The notes below the pieces were generated by a model that was not told the DNA's origin, did not search any database, and saw only the letters and a list, made by a program, of their open reading frames with translations. A stretch of DNA of 30,694 bases from DATKCT01 sp035513055 (GTDB taxonomy: Bacteria > Verrucomicrobiota > Verrucomicrobiia > Verrucomicrobiales > DEV007), in the NCBI GenBank assembly GCA_035513055.1, contig DATKCT010000056.1:1-30694 (forward strand), written 5' to 3'. Shown piece by piece: positions 1-7,236 of the stretch. Numbering within the stretch: position 1 is the first letter of the stretch; each line of letters starts with the position of its first letter. A program made the translations under genes and the position numbers.

Positions 1-699
1 GACCTCGTCGTTGACCGCCGGCGGTTTGCCGGCCACCACGGAGTCGCGCACGAGATCCGCAGTGCAGTCCTGTTCCCGGACCTCTGTGACCCGGACCTCA
101 CAGACCACGTTTCCCTGTCGCCGCAAGGCCAGCAGGTCTCCCTCGACCAGATCGCGATCGGAGCCGGCATCGATGATGACGAAGCCGTAATCCGGTTGGT
201 AGATCCGGACGGTTCCGATGGCGGGACGCAGGGCCAGCGAGGCCCCCGGGGCCTCCCCTCCTGCAGGCGACGCTTCCACGGTCCGGGCCGGCGATTCCCC
301 CCCTTCCCCATCGGGCGCCGGCTGAGCATAGCTCGCGTTGGCTATTCGGAGGGCGCGAAGCTGGGTATCCAACTGCCGGCCGCGGTCAATGCTCGTCTGA
401 AGATCGGCGCGCAACTGGCTGATCTCGCGATCCTTTTCCGTCATGGCCGCGGTAAGAGTCTCAATGGCCGCCTGTTCAGCCAGATTGACTGGTCCGCCTT
501 CACCTTCAGCGGCCGGAGCCATGCCCGCTTCTAAGCCGAGTGCTCTTGTGATATCACCGCGAAGCGCCGCGGTTTCCGCCCGGATTTCCTTGGACTCGCC
601 GTATTGGAGAATGGTGGAGAGGCTCACCACGGCCGTGAGCACCACAAGCACGATGAGCAGCGAGGTCAGGGTCGTTAGACCGTTGCGAATCCGGGTCAT
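1..699 (-). CDS. Membrane-anchored coiled-coil protein, C-terminus outside window (partial)
   Basis: The reading frame is open from an ATG at 699 to the window edge, giving 233 codons with no stop, so the C-terminus is missing. A short basic start (MTRIRNG) precedes one hydrophobic segment, about residues 8-28, that looks like a signal anchor. Next comes a charged heptad-like stretch (about 30-120: LAEQAAIETL, KDREISQLRADLQ), probably a coiled coil, then a Pro/Gly/Glu-rich linker. The C-terminal part is beta-rich (VRIYQPDYGFVIIDAGSDRD, LVEGDLLALRRQG, VCEVRVTEVRE). Its pattern recalls the small beta-barrel domains at the C-terminus of FlgT-like envelope proteins; that comparison is inference. 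It starts 90 bases after the stop of the multiheme cytochrome gene on the same strand. I cannot name the family; it is probably a cell-envelope protein with the bulk in the periplasm. No convincing ribosome binding site precedes the ATG. Confidence 0.7.
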   Translation of the reverse strand, partial: MTRIRNGLTTLTSLLIVLVVLTAVVSLSTILQYGESKEIRAETAALRGDITRALGLEAGMAPAAEGEGGPVNLAEQAAIETLTAAMTEKDREISQLRADLQTSIDRGRQLDTQLRALRIANASYAQPAPDGEGGESPARTVEASPAGGEAPGASLALRPAIGTVRIYQPDYGFVIIDAGSDRDLVEGDLLALRRQGNVVCEVRVTEVREQDCTADLVRDSVVAGKPPAVNDEV

Positions 700-774
700 A
701 AGGCAACCCCATACCAGAGGAGCGGGGAAAATCCAGCGGGCAATTCCGCGAACCGTGTGGATTCAGGGCCTGTT

Positions 775-789
775 GATGAAAAATGCGGG
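775..789 (-). repeat. Stop-adjacent CCCGCATTT motif after the cytochrome gene
   Basis: Read on the minus strand, CCCGCATTTTTCATC follows the TAA stop of the multiheme cytochrome gene with no gap. It matches the end of the dispersed repeat seen at 8623, 14705, 27649 and 28686. The same motif follows other stop codons in the window, for example at 23852. It may be a remnant of that element or a 3'-end signal. Confidence 0.45.
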
Positions 790-3147
790 TTACCGGCCTT
801 CGACCGGCCCGCGCAGGCGAGCAGCTTCCGCTTCCCGGAGCGCTTCCAATCGGAGCGACATCTGGCGGGCCAAGGCGGCTTCTTGCGTCCGGCCGAGGGA
901 GGCGAGAATGGCGGATACCGCTTGGGGAATTCGCGGATCAGCGGGATTGGCCTGCCCGGCGCGCTGCAAGGCTTCGAGGGCGTCATCGGGTTTACCGGCT
1001 TCATTGAGGGCCAGACCGAGATTGTACCAGGCCCGGTCGTGAGCAGTGTCGAGCTGCACGGCTTGGCGCAGAGCGGCGACGGCTCGATTGAGATCGCCTA
1101 ACTCGTTCCACCCCAGCGCCAGTTTGTAGTGGAACTCCGCGTTCTCCGGTTCCAGACGGACGGCTTCCTCGAGCTGCTCGACCGCTTCCCGGCTGCGATT
1201 CGTGCTGCTGAGGATCACGGCGAGTTCGTGCCGGAAGGCCGCGGATCCGGGGTCCCATTTCACCGCTTTGTGAAAGGCTTCGGCGGCGCCGCTCATATTC
1301 CCGCGCGCGTAAAGGTAACTTCCCCGTTGCGCTTGGCCCGTCGGTTGATCGGCGATGTGATCGAAATAGTGCAGCAATTCCTTTCCGGCGGTGGATGCAG
1401 GATCGACGGTCGAGCGAAGCGCATAGGCGGAGAGAACGCGCACCATCCGGCTGGGGTCCTCCAGGCCCGCCTCCAACGCGGTGATAGCTCCGGGGACGCC
1501 TATCTGCGCCAGCGGATCGAGACTGCGGGCCGCTGCTCCCCGCACTAGCGGGAGCGGGTGCTGCAGCGCCGCGCCCAGCGCCGAGACGAACTCCGGGTCG
1601 GCGAGCCAGGGACCGGAGAGTTCCGCGGCGACGCCTTGCCAGAAAGGCGGATCGGCCGCGCGAAGCATCTCCAGCAGAGGTTCCCGGGCGGCAGGATCGG
1701 CCCGGCGGGCCCTGGCCACGGTTCGCGCGCGTTCGCGGGAAGGACGTTCCATCCGGTCGCCGTACCATTTTTCCACCGCCTCGAGAGCCCATTCGGCGCT
1801 TTGGTCGCTGTGACAGCGGTTGCAGGCGTTGGGTATGCCGAGTTCCTTGGTGAGCAAAGGATCGGGGATGGTGAAGGCATGATCACGCCGGGGATCGCGC
1901 TGCATGTAGACCGTCTCGGGCATATGGCAGTTGACGCAGAGCGATCCGGCGCTGTCCGCGGCGTGGAAGGTATGGGCCGCCACGTCAATGACCGGACTGT
2001 CCGGATAGTTGCCTTGATGGCAGCGCAGACACAGTTCGTTGCCCGCCAGGTTGAGCTTGGCCGAATGCGGCTGATGACAGTCCAGACAGTGAACCCCCGC
2101 TGCGTGCATGCGGCTGGAGAGAAACGAGCTGAAGACATAGTTCTCCTCCCGGACCTGACCGTCGGCGAAGTAGAGCTCCGACGCGTCCGGAATAGCGGGC
2201 GAGTGGTGATCGAAATAGGAGTCCCCCGGCGCGAAATCGCCGGTCAGTTCGCTGCGGCGCGAATGGCAGGCGGCGCAACTGTGCGAAATCTGTTCAATGG
2301 TTTGGCGGCGAAGGGTGGGATCGGGCTCATTGCTCTCTGGATAGTCGAGCCGCCACTCGCTATGATCTTTCATAGGACCATGACAGGATTCGCAGGACAC
2401 GCTCATTTCCGCCATGGCCGTCTCATAGGAATCGGATTCCGGACGGTAGTTCTTGCGCAGCCGGGTGTTGTGACATGAGGCGCACATGCTATTCCAGTTC
2501 ATGCCGCGGCCGGTCCAATGTCCCCACTCTCCAACGCGGCGGTCTTCGTCGCCGTAGACGTTGAACCACTCGCCAGCGACGGGATCATAAGAGGCTTCCA
2601 GCGTTTGCAAGCGGCCGCCGCCGGCATCGACCAGGAACTGGCGGAGGGGCGTCTCGCCGATGACCCGGAGGACCGGCCACGGTCCCAAGCTTCCATCGAA
2701 GCCCGGACTTTCGACCTGGCAGACGCCGTCCCGGATCGAGGCGGTGGCGTCCACCGTTCCGGCGCGGAAGGTTTGAGGCGGATCGAAGGCGGCGAGGTCA
2801 AGGGCGGGATCGAGAGGCCGTTCGGCGAGGCCATGATGGGAGTGTCTCCAGTCCGCGAACTGCTCGGGGTGGCATCCGGCACAGGCGGCGGAACCGGCGT
2901 AACGCGCAAAAGCGGCGGATTGTTCCTCCGGCGGGTCGAAGGCGACCGGATTCCGGGATTGGGGCCGCGCAGAATCGTCCGGCCGGCTCTTCTTCGCCCG
3001 GTCGGCTTGGGAGAGGAGGACGAACACGGCCACGGGGGTCGTCAGGAGCACAAGGGCGGCGACGGCGAGAGGCCAACGTCGCGTGTCGGATCCGCTCGCC
3101 AGGGACTCGGGCGTTGGCTTGCGGGAGATCGGACGGCGTCGGCTCAT
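790..3147 (-). CDS. Eight-heme c-type cytochrome with HEAT and TPR repeats
   Basis: The 785-residue protein starts with a basic, Arg-rich segment and one hydrophobic helix (about 25-46), a signal peptide or membrane anchor. Eight CXXCH heme-binding motifs follow, near residues 89 (CAGCH), 222 (CASCH), 252 (CESCH), 291 (CAACH), 354 (CLDCH), 373 (CLRCH), 404 (CVNCH) and 442 (CNRCH). After the hemes come HEAT-like repeats (about 480-590), then three or more TPR units (about 590-770, with patterns such as AEFHYKLALGWNELGDLNRA). The protein should carry covalent hemes on the periplasmic side and move electrons, with the repeats serving as a protein-binding platform. Multiheme/TPR fusions of this type are common in Planctomycetes and Verrucomicrobia; the substrate is unknown, and no nitrite reductase or hydroxylamine signature was recognised. 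Covalent heme attachment requires a cytochrome c maturation system not encoded here. Confidence 0.9.
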   Translation of the reverse strand: MSRRRPISRKPTPESLASGSDTRRWPLAVAALVLLTTPVAVFVLLSQADRAKKSRPDDSARPQSRNPVAFDPPEEQSAAFARYAGSAACAGCHPEQFADWRHSHHGLAERPLDPALDLAAFDPPQTFRAGTVDATASIRDGVCQVESPGFDGSLGPWPVLRVIGETPLRQFLVDAGGGRLQTLEASYDPVAGEWFNVYGDEDRRVGEWGHWTGRGMNWNSMCASCHNTRLRKNYRPESDSYETAMAEMSVSCESCHGPMKDHSEWRLDYPESNEPDPTLRRQTIEQISHSCAACHSRRSELTGDFAPGDSYFDHHSPAIPDASELYFADGQVREENYVFSSFLSSRMHAAGVHCLDCHQPHSAKLNLAGNELCLRCHQGNYPDSPVIDVAAHTFHAADSAGSLCVNCHMPETVYMQRDPRRDHAFTIPDPLLTKELGIPNACNRCHSDQSAEWALEAVEKWYGDRMERPSRERARTVARARRADPAAREPLLEMLRAADPPFWQGVAAELSGPWLADPEFVSALGAALQHPLPLVRGAAARSLDPLAQIGVPGAITALEAGLEDPSRMVRVLSAYALRSTVDPASTAGKELLHYFDHIADQPTGQAQRGSYLYARGNMSGAAEAFHKAVKWDPGSAAFRHELAVILSSTNRSREAVEQLEEAVRLEPENAEFHYKLALGWNELGDLNRAVAALRQAVQLDTAHDRAWYNLGLALNEAGKPDDALEALQRAGQANPADPRIPQAVSAILASLGRTQEAALARQMSLRLEALREAEAARLRGPVEGR

Positions 3148-3258
3148 GGCGACAAGGGTCTCAGGCTACATGGCGCACCGGGAAAGACAACGCCGCGGCC
3201 CTTCTGGCAGTTGCGCGAGCTCCCGAACGGCGATAGGGAAGGGGGGGAAGCCGCTTCT

Positions 3259-3346
3259 GGAGGGGTGGCAGAGCGGTTGAATGCACCGGTCTTGAAAACC
3301 GGCACGGCGCAAGCCGTCGAGGGTTCGAATCCCTCCCCCTCCGCCA
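3259..3346 (+). tRNA. tRNA-Ser (anticodon UGA)
   Basis: An 88-base class II tRNA can be folded by eye. The acceptor stem GGAGGGG (3259-3265) pairs with CCCCTCC (3336-3342), followed by discriminator G and an encoded CCA (3344-3346). The anticodon stem CCGGT/ACCGG encloses the loop CTTGAAA, with anticodon TGA at 3293-3295, which reads UCA and related serine codons. A long variable arm, typical of tRNA-Ser, lies before the T arm GAGGG-TTCGAAT-CCCTC (3319-3335). The gene lies between the cytochrome gene and a decayed accessory patch, a common setting for integration beside tRNA genes. Confidence 0.97.
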
Positions 3347-3421
3347 TTCGTATCAACGAGTTGCGAAGGGAAAAGGGACAATTATGTTTGAGCGTCTCAG
3401 CGGGCTTTGCATTTGAGCCCT

Positions 3422-3731
3422 ATGAAGATCTTTTTGAGCCACAAAGGAGCCGACAAGGATCTCGTGGACTCGATTCCACACGATACTCAAGGACCTCGGA
3501 TTTGACCCTTGGCTGGATGCGGAAGACATACGCGCTGGAGACGGCGTTGACCGATCCATAGTCGACGGCCTTGAAAAGGCATGCGCCGCTGTTCTTTTAC
3601 TAACGAAAAGTTTTGCCGCTGAGATTCCCAGGACCCTCAAGACTCTGGCCTGGAAGACTGTTCAGGACGACTTCGAGGGGTTAACCGAGATTCTTCGTGC
3701 CCTTCCGATCAGGGTGGGCCGTGGCTATTAG
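3422..3731 (+). pseudogene. TIR-domain protein remnant, frameshifted and internally deleted
   Basis: The ATG at 3422 opens MKIFLSHKGADKDLVDS, the typical first beta strand of bacterial TIR domains (FLSHKGAD). The frame then stops early. If the A at 3473 is treated as an inserted base, the reading continues SFHTILKDLGFDPWLDAEDI and then RAGDGVDRSIVDGLEKACAA up to VLLLTKSFAAEI, the expected BB-loop and following strands. It then jumps to a segment resembling the C-terminal end of such proteins (LKTLAWKTVQDDFEGLTEIL, RALPIRVG) and stops at 3729-3731. The middle of the domain therefore seems lost, roughly 40-60 residues by comparison from memory. TIR proteins act in defence as NAD-cleaving or signalling modules, but this copy should be inactive. 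It lies just after tRNA-Ser and beside a toxin-antitoxin pair transcribed toward it. Confidence 0.75.
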
Positions 3732-3738
3732 AGGAAAG

Positions 3739-4011
3739 CTACCTATAGATCTTGTGGGTCCCGATCATCAACGAGGTGAGAACCGAACCGTCGATGCGAA
3801 AGAGAACCTTGAGATCTTGCTCGATGGTCGCAGAATAAATCTTAACGCTAGCCCGGGCCGTGAGGGCCTCTATCGGGTGGGTATTAAGCCGCGGGTCGAA
3901 AGGATCCATCTTAAAAATCTTCCACTTCTCCCAGGCGGCTTCCTTCTGAGCGCGAGAGAGTTTGTCGAACTTTCTCCAGAAGGGCTTCGTGGCCTTGAAG
4001 GTGAATTTCAA
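3739..4011 (-). CDS. RelE/YafQ-like toxin of a type II toxin-antitoxin pair
   Basis: The 90-residue basic protein has the usual size and pattern of the RelE/ParE superfamily. It has an N-terminal helix pair rich in Lys, Phe and Trp (FWRKFDKLSRAQKEAAWEKW), a short DPFDPRLNTHPI segment, then strands ASVKIYSATIEQDLKVLFRI and a C-terminal SLMIGTHKIYR. The HPI...VKIYSATIEQDLKVLFR arrangement is that of mRNA interferases that cleave ribosome-bound mRNA; this activity is inferred from family likeness. Its ATG overlaps the stop of the upstream small gene by four bases (4008-4011), the coupled layout of antitoxin-toxin operons. The gene points toward the TIR remnant and ends 8 bases from it. The local sequence is less GC-rich than its surroundings, fitting acquired DNA. 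Confidence 0.72.
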   Translation of the reverse strand: MKFTFKATKPFWRKFDKLSRAQKEAAWEKWKIFKMDPFDPRLNTHPIEALTARASVKIYSATIEQDLKVLFRIDGSVLTSLMIGTHKIYR

Positions 4012-4229
4012 GATTGGGCATCGTCAGGCGGCTCCTTGAAGAGCGCCGTTTCCATGTCCACCACTTCTCCGGCCTCGAAGGCCGCCATTGCACTCAGGAA
4101 TTCTTCCGGGATTTGGACTTCATCTAGGGTGAACTCATAGAGGGTCCGATCGGAGGCCGTCTTTCCGATGGGAAGCTGCTCAGGAATCCAAACGTAGGTA
4201 GGGCTCTCGCTTACAAGTGAGGCACTCAT
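4008..4229 (-). CDS. Probable antitoxin partner of the RelE-like toxin
   Basis: This is an acidic 73-residue protein (MSASLVSESPTYVWIPEQLP ... EVVDMETALFKEPPDDAQS) directly upstream of the toxin gene, sharing the ATGA overlap at 4008-4011. Small acidic partners encoded before a RelE-like toxin are normally antitoxins that bind and neutralise it and often repress the operon. I do not recognise its DNA-binding fold: there is no obvious ribbon-helix-helix or Phd/YefM signature. The EFTLDEVQIPEEFLSAMAAF segment could form the toxin-binding helix. The function is inferred from position, size and charge. The start lies 44 bases downstream of the DUF6941-like gene's stop, so the pair could be co-transcribed with it or have its own promoter. 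Confidence 0.6.
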   Translation of the reverse strand: MSASLVSESPTYVWIPEQLPIGKTASDRTLYEFTLDEVQIPEEFLSAMAAFEAGEVVDMETALFKEPPDDAQS

Positions 4230-4273
4230 GGCGCGGTAGAAGATAGGTTGCGTTTCTTTCTTTTTGCGGGGGA

Positions 4274-4705
4274 TCAGGGCTGGGGGGAGGGAGTGTGGGA
4301 AAGCGGGAGGCTCACGGTAAAATCGCGGGCCACGATCCGTTCGTTGTTGATTAGAAGCACGGCCTCGTAAGTGCCAGGCCGGTCAAATCGGCAGCCGGGA
4401 ACGGGGAACGGAATCTCGATAACGGTGGCGCGCTGAACGATCTCCTTAAAACCGACGTTGCCGGAGGCGGAAAAAATGACGTGTCCGGAGCCCTTCTCCG
4501 AAATGGTCATGGTGGTCGGGATCGGATCCAAGGGGCCCTGGATATTGGTGATGAAGACCGTCACGAAAAAGAAAGGCGTCTGGAATGGGAAGCCGGGCGC
4601 TAAAATGTGGTTGAAGGCGCCCACGAATGACAACTTTCCGGTGCCCTGTTCCCGGATGACCAAATCCGAGAATAGGAGCGATGGAATCGGTGTCGGATCG
4701 GTCAT
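4274..4705 (-). CDS. DUF6941-like protein of unknown function
   Basis: From the ATG at 4705 the product has 143 residues; an in-frame ATG at 4747 would add 14 residues that look non-conserved. It begins TDPTPIPSLLFSDLVIREQG and continues with FVGAFNHI. From memory this resembles the DUF6941 family, whose members share a 'CD/SD-x-VIxE-GTGKLSLIGVFN' type opening. The rest is predicted mostly beta (FFFVTVFITNIQG, TMTISEKGSGHVIFSASG, GTYEAVLLINNERIVARDFTV), like an immunoglobulin-type beta sandwich. No signal peptide or membrane segment is visible, so it is probably cytoplasmic. It follows the alpha/beta hydrolase gene on the same strand after about 110 bases. The function is unknown. Confidence 0.72.
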   Translation of the reverse strand: MTDPTPIPSLLFSDLVIREQGTGKLSFVGAFNHILAPGFPFQTPFFFVTVFITNIQGPLDPIPTTMTISEKGSGHVIFSASGNVGFKEIVQRATVIEIPFPVPGCRFDRPGTYEAVLLINNERIVARDFTVSLPLSHTPSPQP

Positions 4706-4818
4706 TTTTTCTGAGCCAAAGCTCCGTAAATCTGCTCTTTGAGTCAAAGGATATTCAACGTTTTATCGTAAAGCTCTCACGCGAGAGTGTTTTGGTGTTG
4801 GGGGGGAGGAGAACCAGG

Positions 4819-5589
4819 CTACGTGTGCGCGACGGAAACGACGAATCGTTCCAGCGCCTGCGTGAACGAGGCCGGGTCTTCCATGTTGATCAGGTGTCCC
4901 GCAGTCTTGATCAGGGAAAACTGGGCGCCGTCGATCGACGCGGCCATCTGCTCCGATTCCTCGGGTGGGATGAAGCTGTCTTCTTCGCCTGCCGCGACCA
5001 GCGCCGGGACCTTGATCTCCTCGAGCAGGCTGGTGGAATCGGCCCGCCCGGCCATCGCCAGCAAAGCGCCGGCGACGCCTTCCGGTTCGTTGGCTAGGAT
5101 CATGGCCGTCAACTGCTCCACGAGATTCGATTGACTCATCGAGGATTTACCGAGCAGCTTCGGCAGGATCGATTTGGCGAAAGGTTCGAGGCCGTCGGCC
5201 CGGATCTTTTCAGCGGTCTTGAACCGGCCCTCGCGGGCTTCGGGGGTATCGGCCGCCGCGCGAGTTGAAAACAGCCCGAGGGCTCTGACCCGTTCCGGAA
5301 ACTGACGCAAGAACTCGAATGTGACATAGCCGCCCATGGAAAGGCCGCACACGATGGCTGGCTCCTGGATCTTCAATCCGTCGAGCAGGCCGGCTACTTC
5401 GCGCGCCATGCCGGGGATAGACGGCTTCGCCTGCCGGGGAGACTCCCCGAAACCGGGCAGATCAGGAGCAACAATGAGCCCATGCTGGCTCAACTGTCGC
5501 ATTTGGGGCCGCCACATGTCGTGGCACAGCGGGAACGCATGGATCAAAACGACCGGGGCGCCCCGGCCAGAGGTTATATGATTTAACAT
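4819..5589 (-). CDS. Alpha/beta-fold hydrolase
   Basis: The 256-residue protein has the classic alpha/beta hydrolase plan. The oxyanion-hole region is VVLIHAFPLCHDMW (about 13-26), the strand/turn DLPGFGES is at 43-50, the nucleophile elbow GLSMGG places Ser84, the acid is probably Asp204 in GEEDSFIPP, and the histidine is His232 in AGHLINMEDP. The size and motifs resemble 3-oxoadipate enol-lactonase and related small esterases, but the substrate cannot be deduced and no aromatic-degradation genes are nearby. It has no signal peptide, so it should be cytoplasmic. It is transcribed divergently from the sulfatase pair (115 bases from its ATG to the sulfatase ATG) and in the same direction as the DUF6941-like gene downstream. 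Confidence 0.88.
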   Translation of the reverse strand: MLNHITSGRGAPVVLIHAFPLCHDMWRPQMRQLSQHGLIVAPDLPGFGESPRQAKPSIPGMAREVAGLLDGLKIQEPAIVCGLSMGGYVTFEFLRQFPERVRALGLFSTRAAADTPEAREGRFKTAEKIRADGLEPFAKSILPKLLGKSSMSQSNLVEQLTAMILANEPEGVAGALLAMAGRADSTSLLEEIKVPALVAAGEEDSFIPPEESEQMAASIDGAQFSLIKTAGHLINMEDPASFTQALERFVVSVAHT

Positions 5590-5704
5590 GGTGTGGTTCT
5601 AGTACCGGTATTGACTTGGACTGTCCGACTTTCCAACCTCTCCAGAGACCCGCAGATTCGTGGCGACAGCGCCGCGCGACTCTGAGACGGCTCGATTGAT
5701 ATTC

Positions 5705-7186
5705 ATGCTGAGTCCGATTCGCCAACCCATACAACAGGTTCTCGTTGTTTGTGCCGTTCTGCTGATCGCTGCGCCCCTCGATGGTTCGGCTTCTCTGGAA
5801 AGGCCCAACGTCCTCTTCATCGCCATTGACGATCTGCGGAACGATCTCGGCGCCCTGGGAGCGCTCCACGCCCGCACGCCCCAGCTTGATGGGTTCGCGA
5901 CGACCGCGCGCCTGTTCAGTCATCACTATGCGCAGGCGCCCACCTGCGGCGCATCGCGTTGCGCCTTGCTGCGCGGGCGCTATCCGGCCCTCCCCGCCCA
6001 CGTCGGAAACAACGCGATTCGCGACACGCAAAGCGAATGGGCCGCGCAGAGTCTGCCGGCGGTATTCCGACAGCATGGTTATCAAACTCTTGCGTTGGGC
6101 AAGATCTCCCACTACCCCGGGGGGCTGACCGGCCGGGACTGGGCGGAAGGCCCGGAGGAACTTCCAGGCGGGTGGGATCGCGCCTGGATTCCCGGCGCCC
6201 CGTGGCCGTCCCCGCAGGGCATCATGCACGGCTACGCCAACGGCATGGCACGCGCGCCCGGAGAATCGCCCCCGTGGCAGGCGTTCGATGGACCCGATGA
6301 AGCCTATCCCGATGCCTGGGTGGCGGCAGAGGCGGTTGCGACACTTGAGCACTTGGCCGCGCAGAAACAGCCGTGGTTCTTCGGCGTCGGCTTTTTCAAG
6401 CCGCACCTGCCGTTTGCCGCGCCCAAGAAATGGCACGATTTGCACGAGGCGGGAGTTCCTGATTTGACGCCTGAGGCAGCCGCCAAACCCGCTTGGCCGT
6501 CTGGCTGGCATGGCAGCGATGAGTTTCGCGGCAATTACGGCCACACGGGACGCGACCCTGACACGGATGCCGATTATGCGCGACTCCTGCGTCGCGCTTA
6601 CGCCGCGAGTGTGAGCTACGTGGATGCTCAAATAGGGCGCGTGCTGCGGGCGGTCAGCGAGGCTGGACTGGAAGAGAACACCGTCGTCGTGGTGTGGAGC
6701 GACCACGGCCTTCTGCTTGGCGAACACGCCATCTGGGGCAAGCACTGTCTCTACGAACCCGCACTGCGCTCGCCGCTGATTATTCGTCATCCCGGAATGA
6801 ACGCTCCCGGTCAAACCAGCGCTGCCCTGGTCGAGACGGTGGACCTCTTCCCGACGCTCGCCGACCTTTGCGGCCTGGCCGTGCCGGAGGCACTCGTGGG
6901 AAACAGCTTGCGCCCACAATTGAACGATCCGGCCGCTCCCACCGCGAAACCCGCGTATAGCTTCTGGACCCATGGGCGACGCAGCGTTCGCACCGAGCGT
7001 TGGCGATTGATCGCTGATTCATCGGGCGAAAACATTGAATTGTTCGATTACCAGAGCGATCCTGGGGAAACGCGCAACCATGCCGCGGCCCGGCCCGCAA
7101 TCGTAGGTGAGCTTTTGGTTCATCTCGAGCGCGCGCCGGAGCCGGAGCCGGCCACATCTGACCCGGGAAATCGCAAAGCCGAATAG
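5705..7186 (+). CDS. Exported sulfatase, iduronate-2-sulfatase-like
   Basis: I chose the ATG at 5705 because a hydrophobic signal sequence (VLVVCAVLLIAAPLDGSAS) follows directly; a GTG at 5660 would add 15 residues. The product has 493 residues. The metal-binding PNVLFIAIDDLRNDLG (Asp42/Asp43) and the active-site motif CGASR (Cys81) identify an S1-family sulfatase. The motif has Ala in place of the usual Pro; the cysteine should be converted to formylglycine by a maturase not encoded here. Further family marks are GKISHYPGG, FFKPHLPFAAP, WSDHGLLLGEHAIWGKHCLY and RSPLIIRHPGM, the last two typical of the iduronate-2-sulfatase/choline-sulfatase branch. It should remove sulfate esters from glycans in the periplasm or outside. 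A second sulfatase follows after 50 bases. Confidence 0.9.
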   Translation: MLSPIRQPIQQVLVVCAVLLIAAPLDGSASLERPNVLFIAIDDLRNDLGALGALHARTPQLDGFATTARLFSHHYAQAPTCGASRCALLRGRYPALPAHVGNNAIRDTQSEWAAQSLPAVFRQHGYQTLALGKISHYPGGLTGRDWAEGPEELPGGWDRAWIPGAPWPSPQGIMHGYANGMARAPGESPPWQAFDGPDEAYPDAWVAAEAVATLEHLAAQKQPWFFGVGFFKPHLPFAAPKKWHDLHEAGVPDLTPEAAAKPAWPSGWHGSDEFRGNYGHTGRDPDTDADYARLLRRAYAASVSYVDAQIGRVLRAVSEAGLEENTVVVVWSDHGLLLGEHAIWGKHCLYEPALRSPLIIRHPGMNAPGQTSAALVETVDLFPTLADLCGLAVPEALVGNSLRPQLNDPAAPTAKPAYSFWTHGRRSVRTERWRLIADSSGENIELFDYQSDPGETRNHAAARPAIVGELLVHLERAPEPEPATSDPGNRKAE

Positions 7187-7236
7187 GACATCCGGATGCA
7201 CGAAACCGGGATCGAAAAGAAGTCCGTCCATCAGCC

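Noticed and set aside
3144..3381. Minus-strand frames reading GGGGIRTLDGL and FKTGAFNRSATPP over the tRNA
   Set aside because: These are the well-known false proteins produced by translating the antisense of tRNA-Ser.
3319..4273. An attachment-site direct repeat of the tRNA-Ser 3' end
   Set aside because: No second copy of the T-arm/acceptor sequence was found on the far side of the accessory patch, and there is no integrase.
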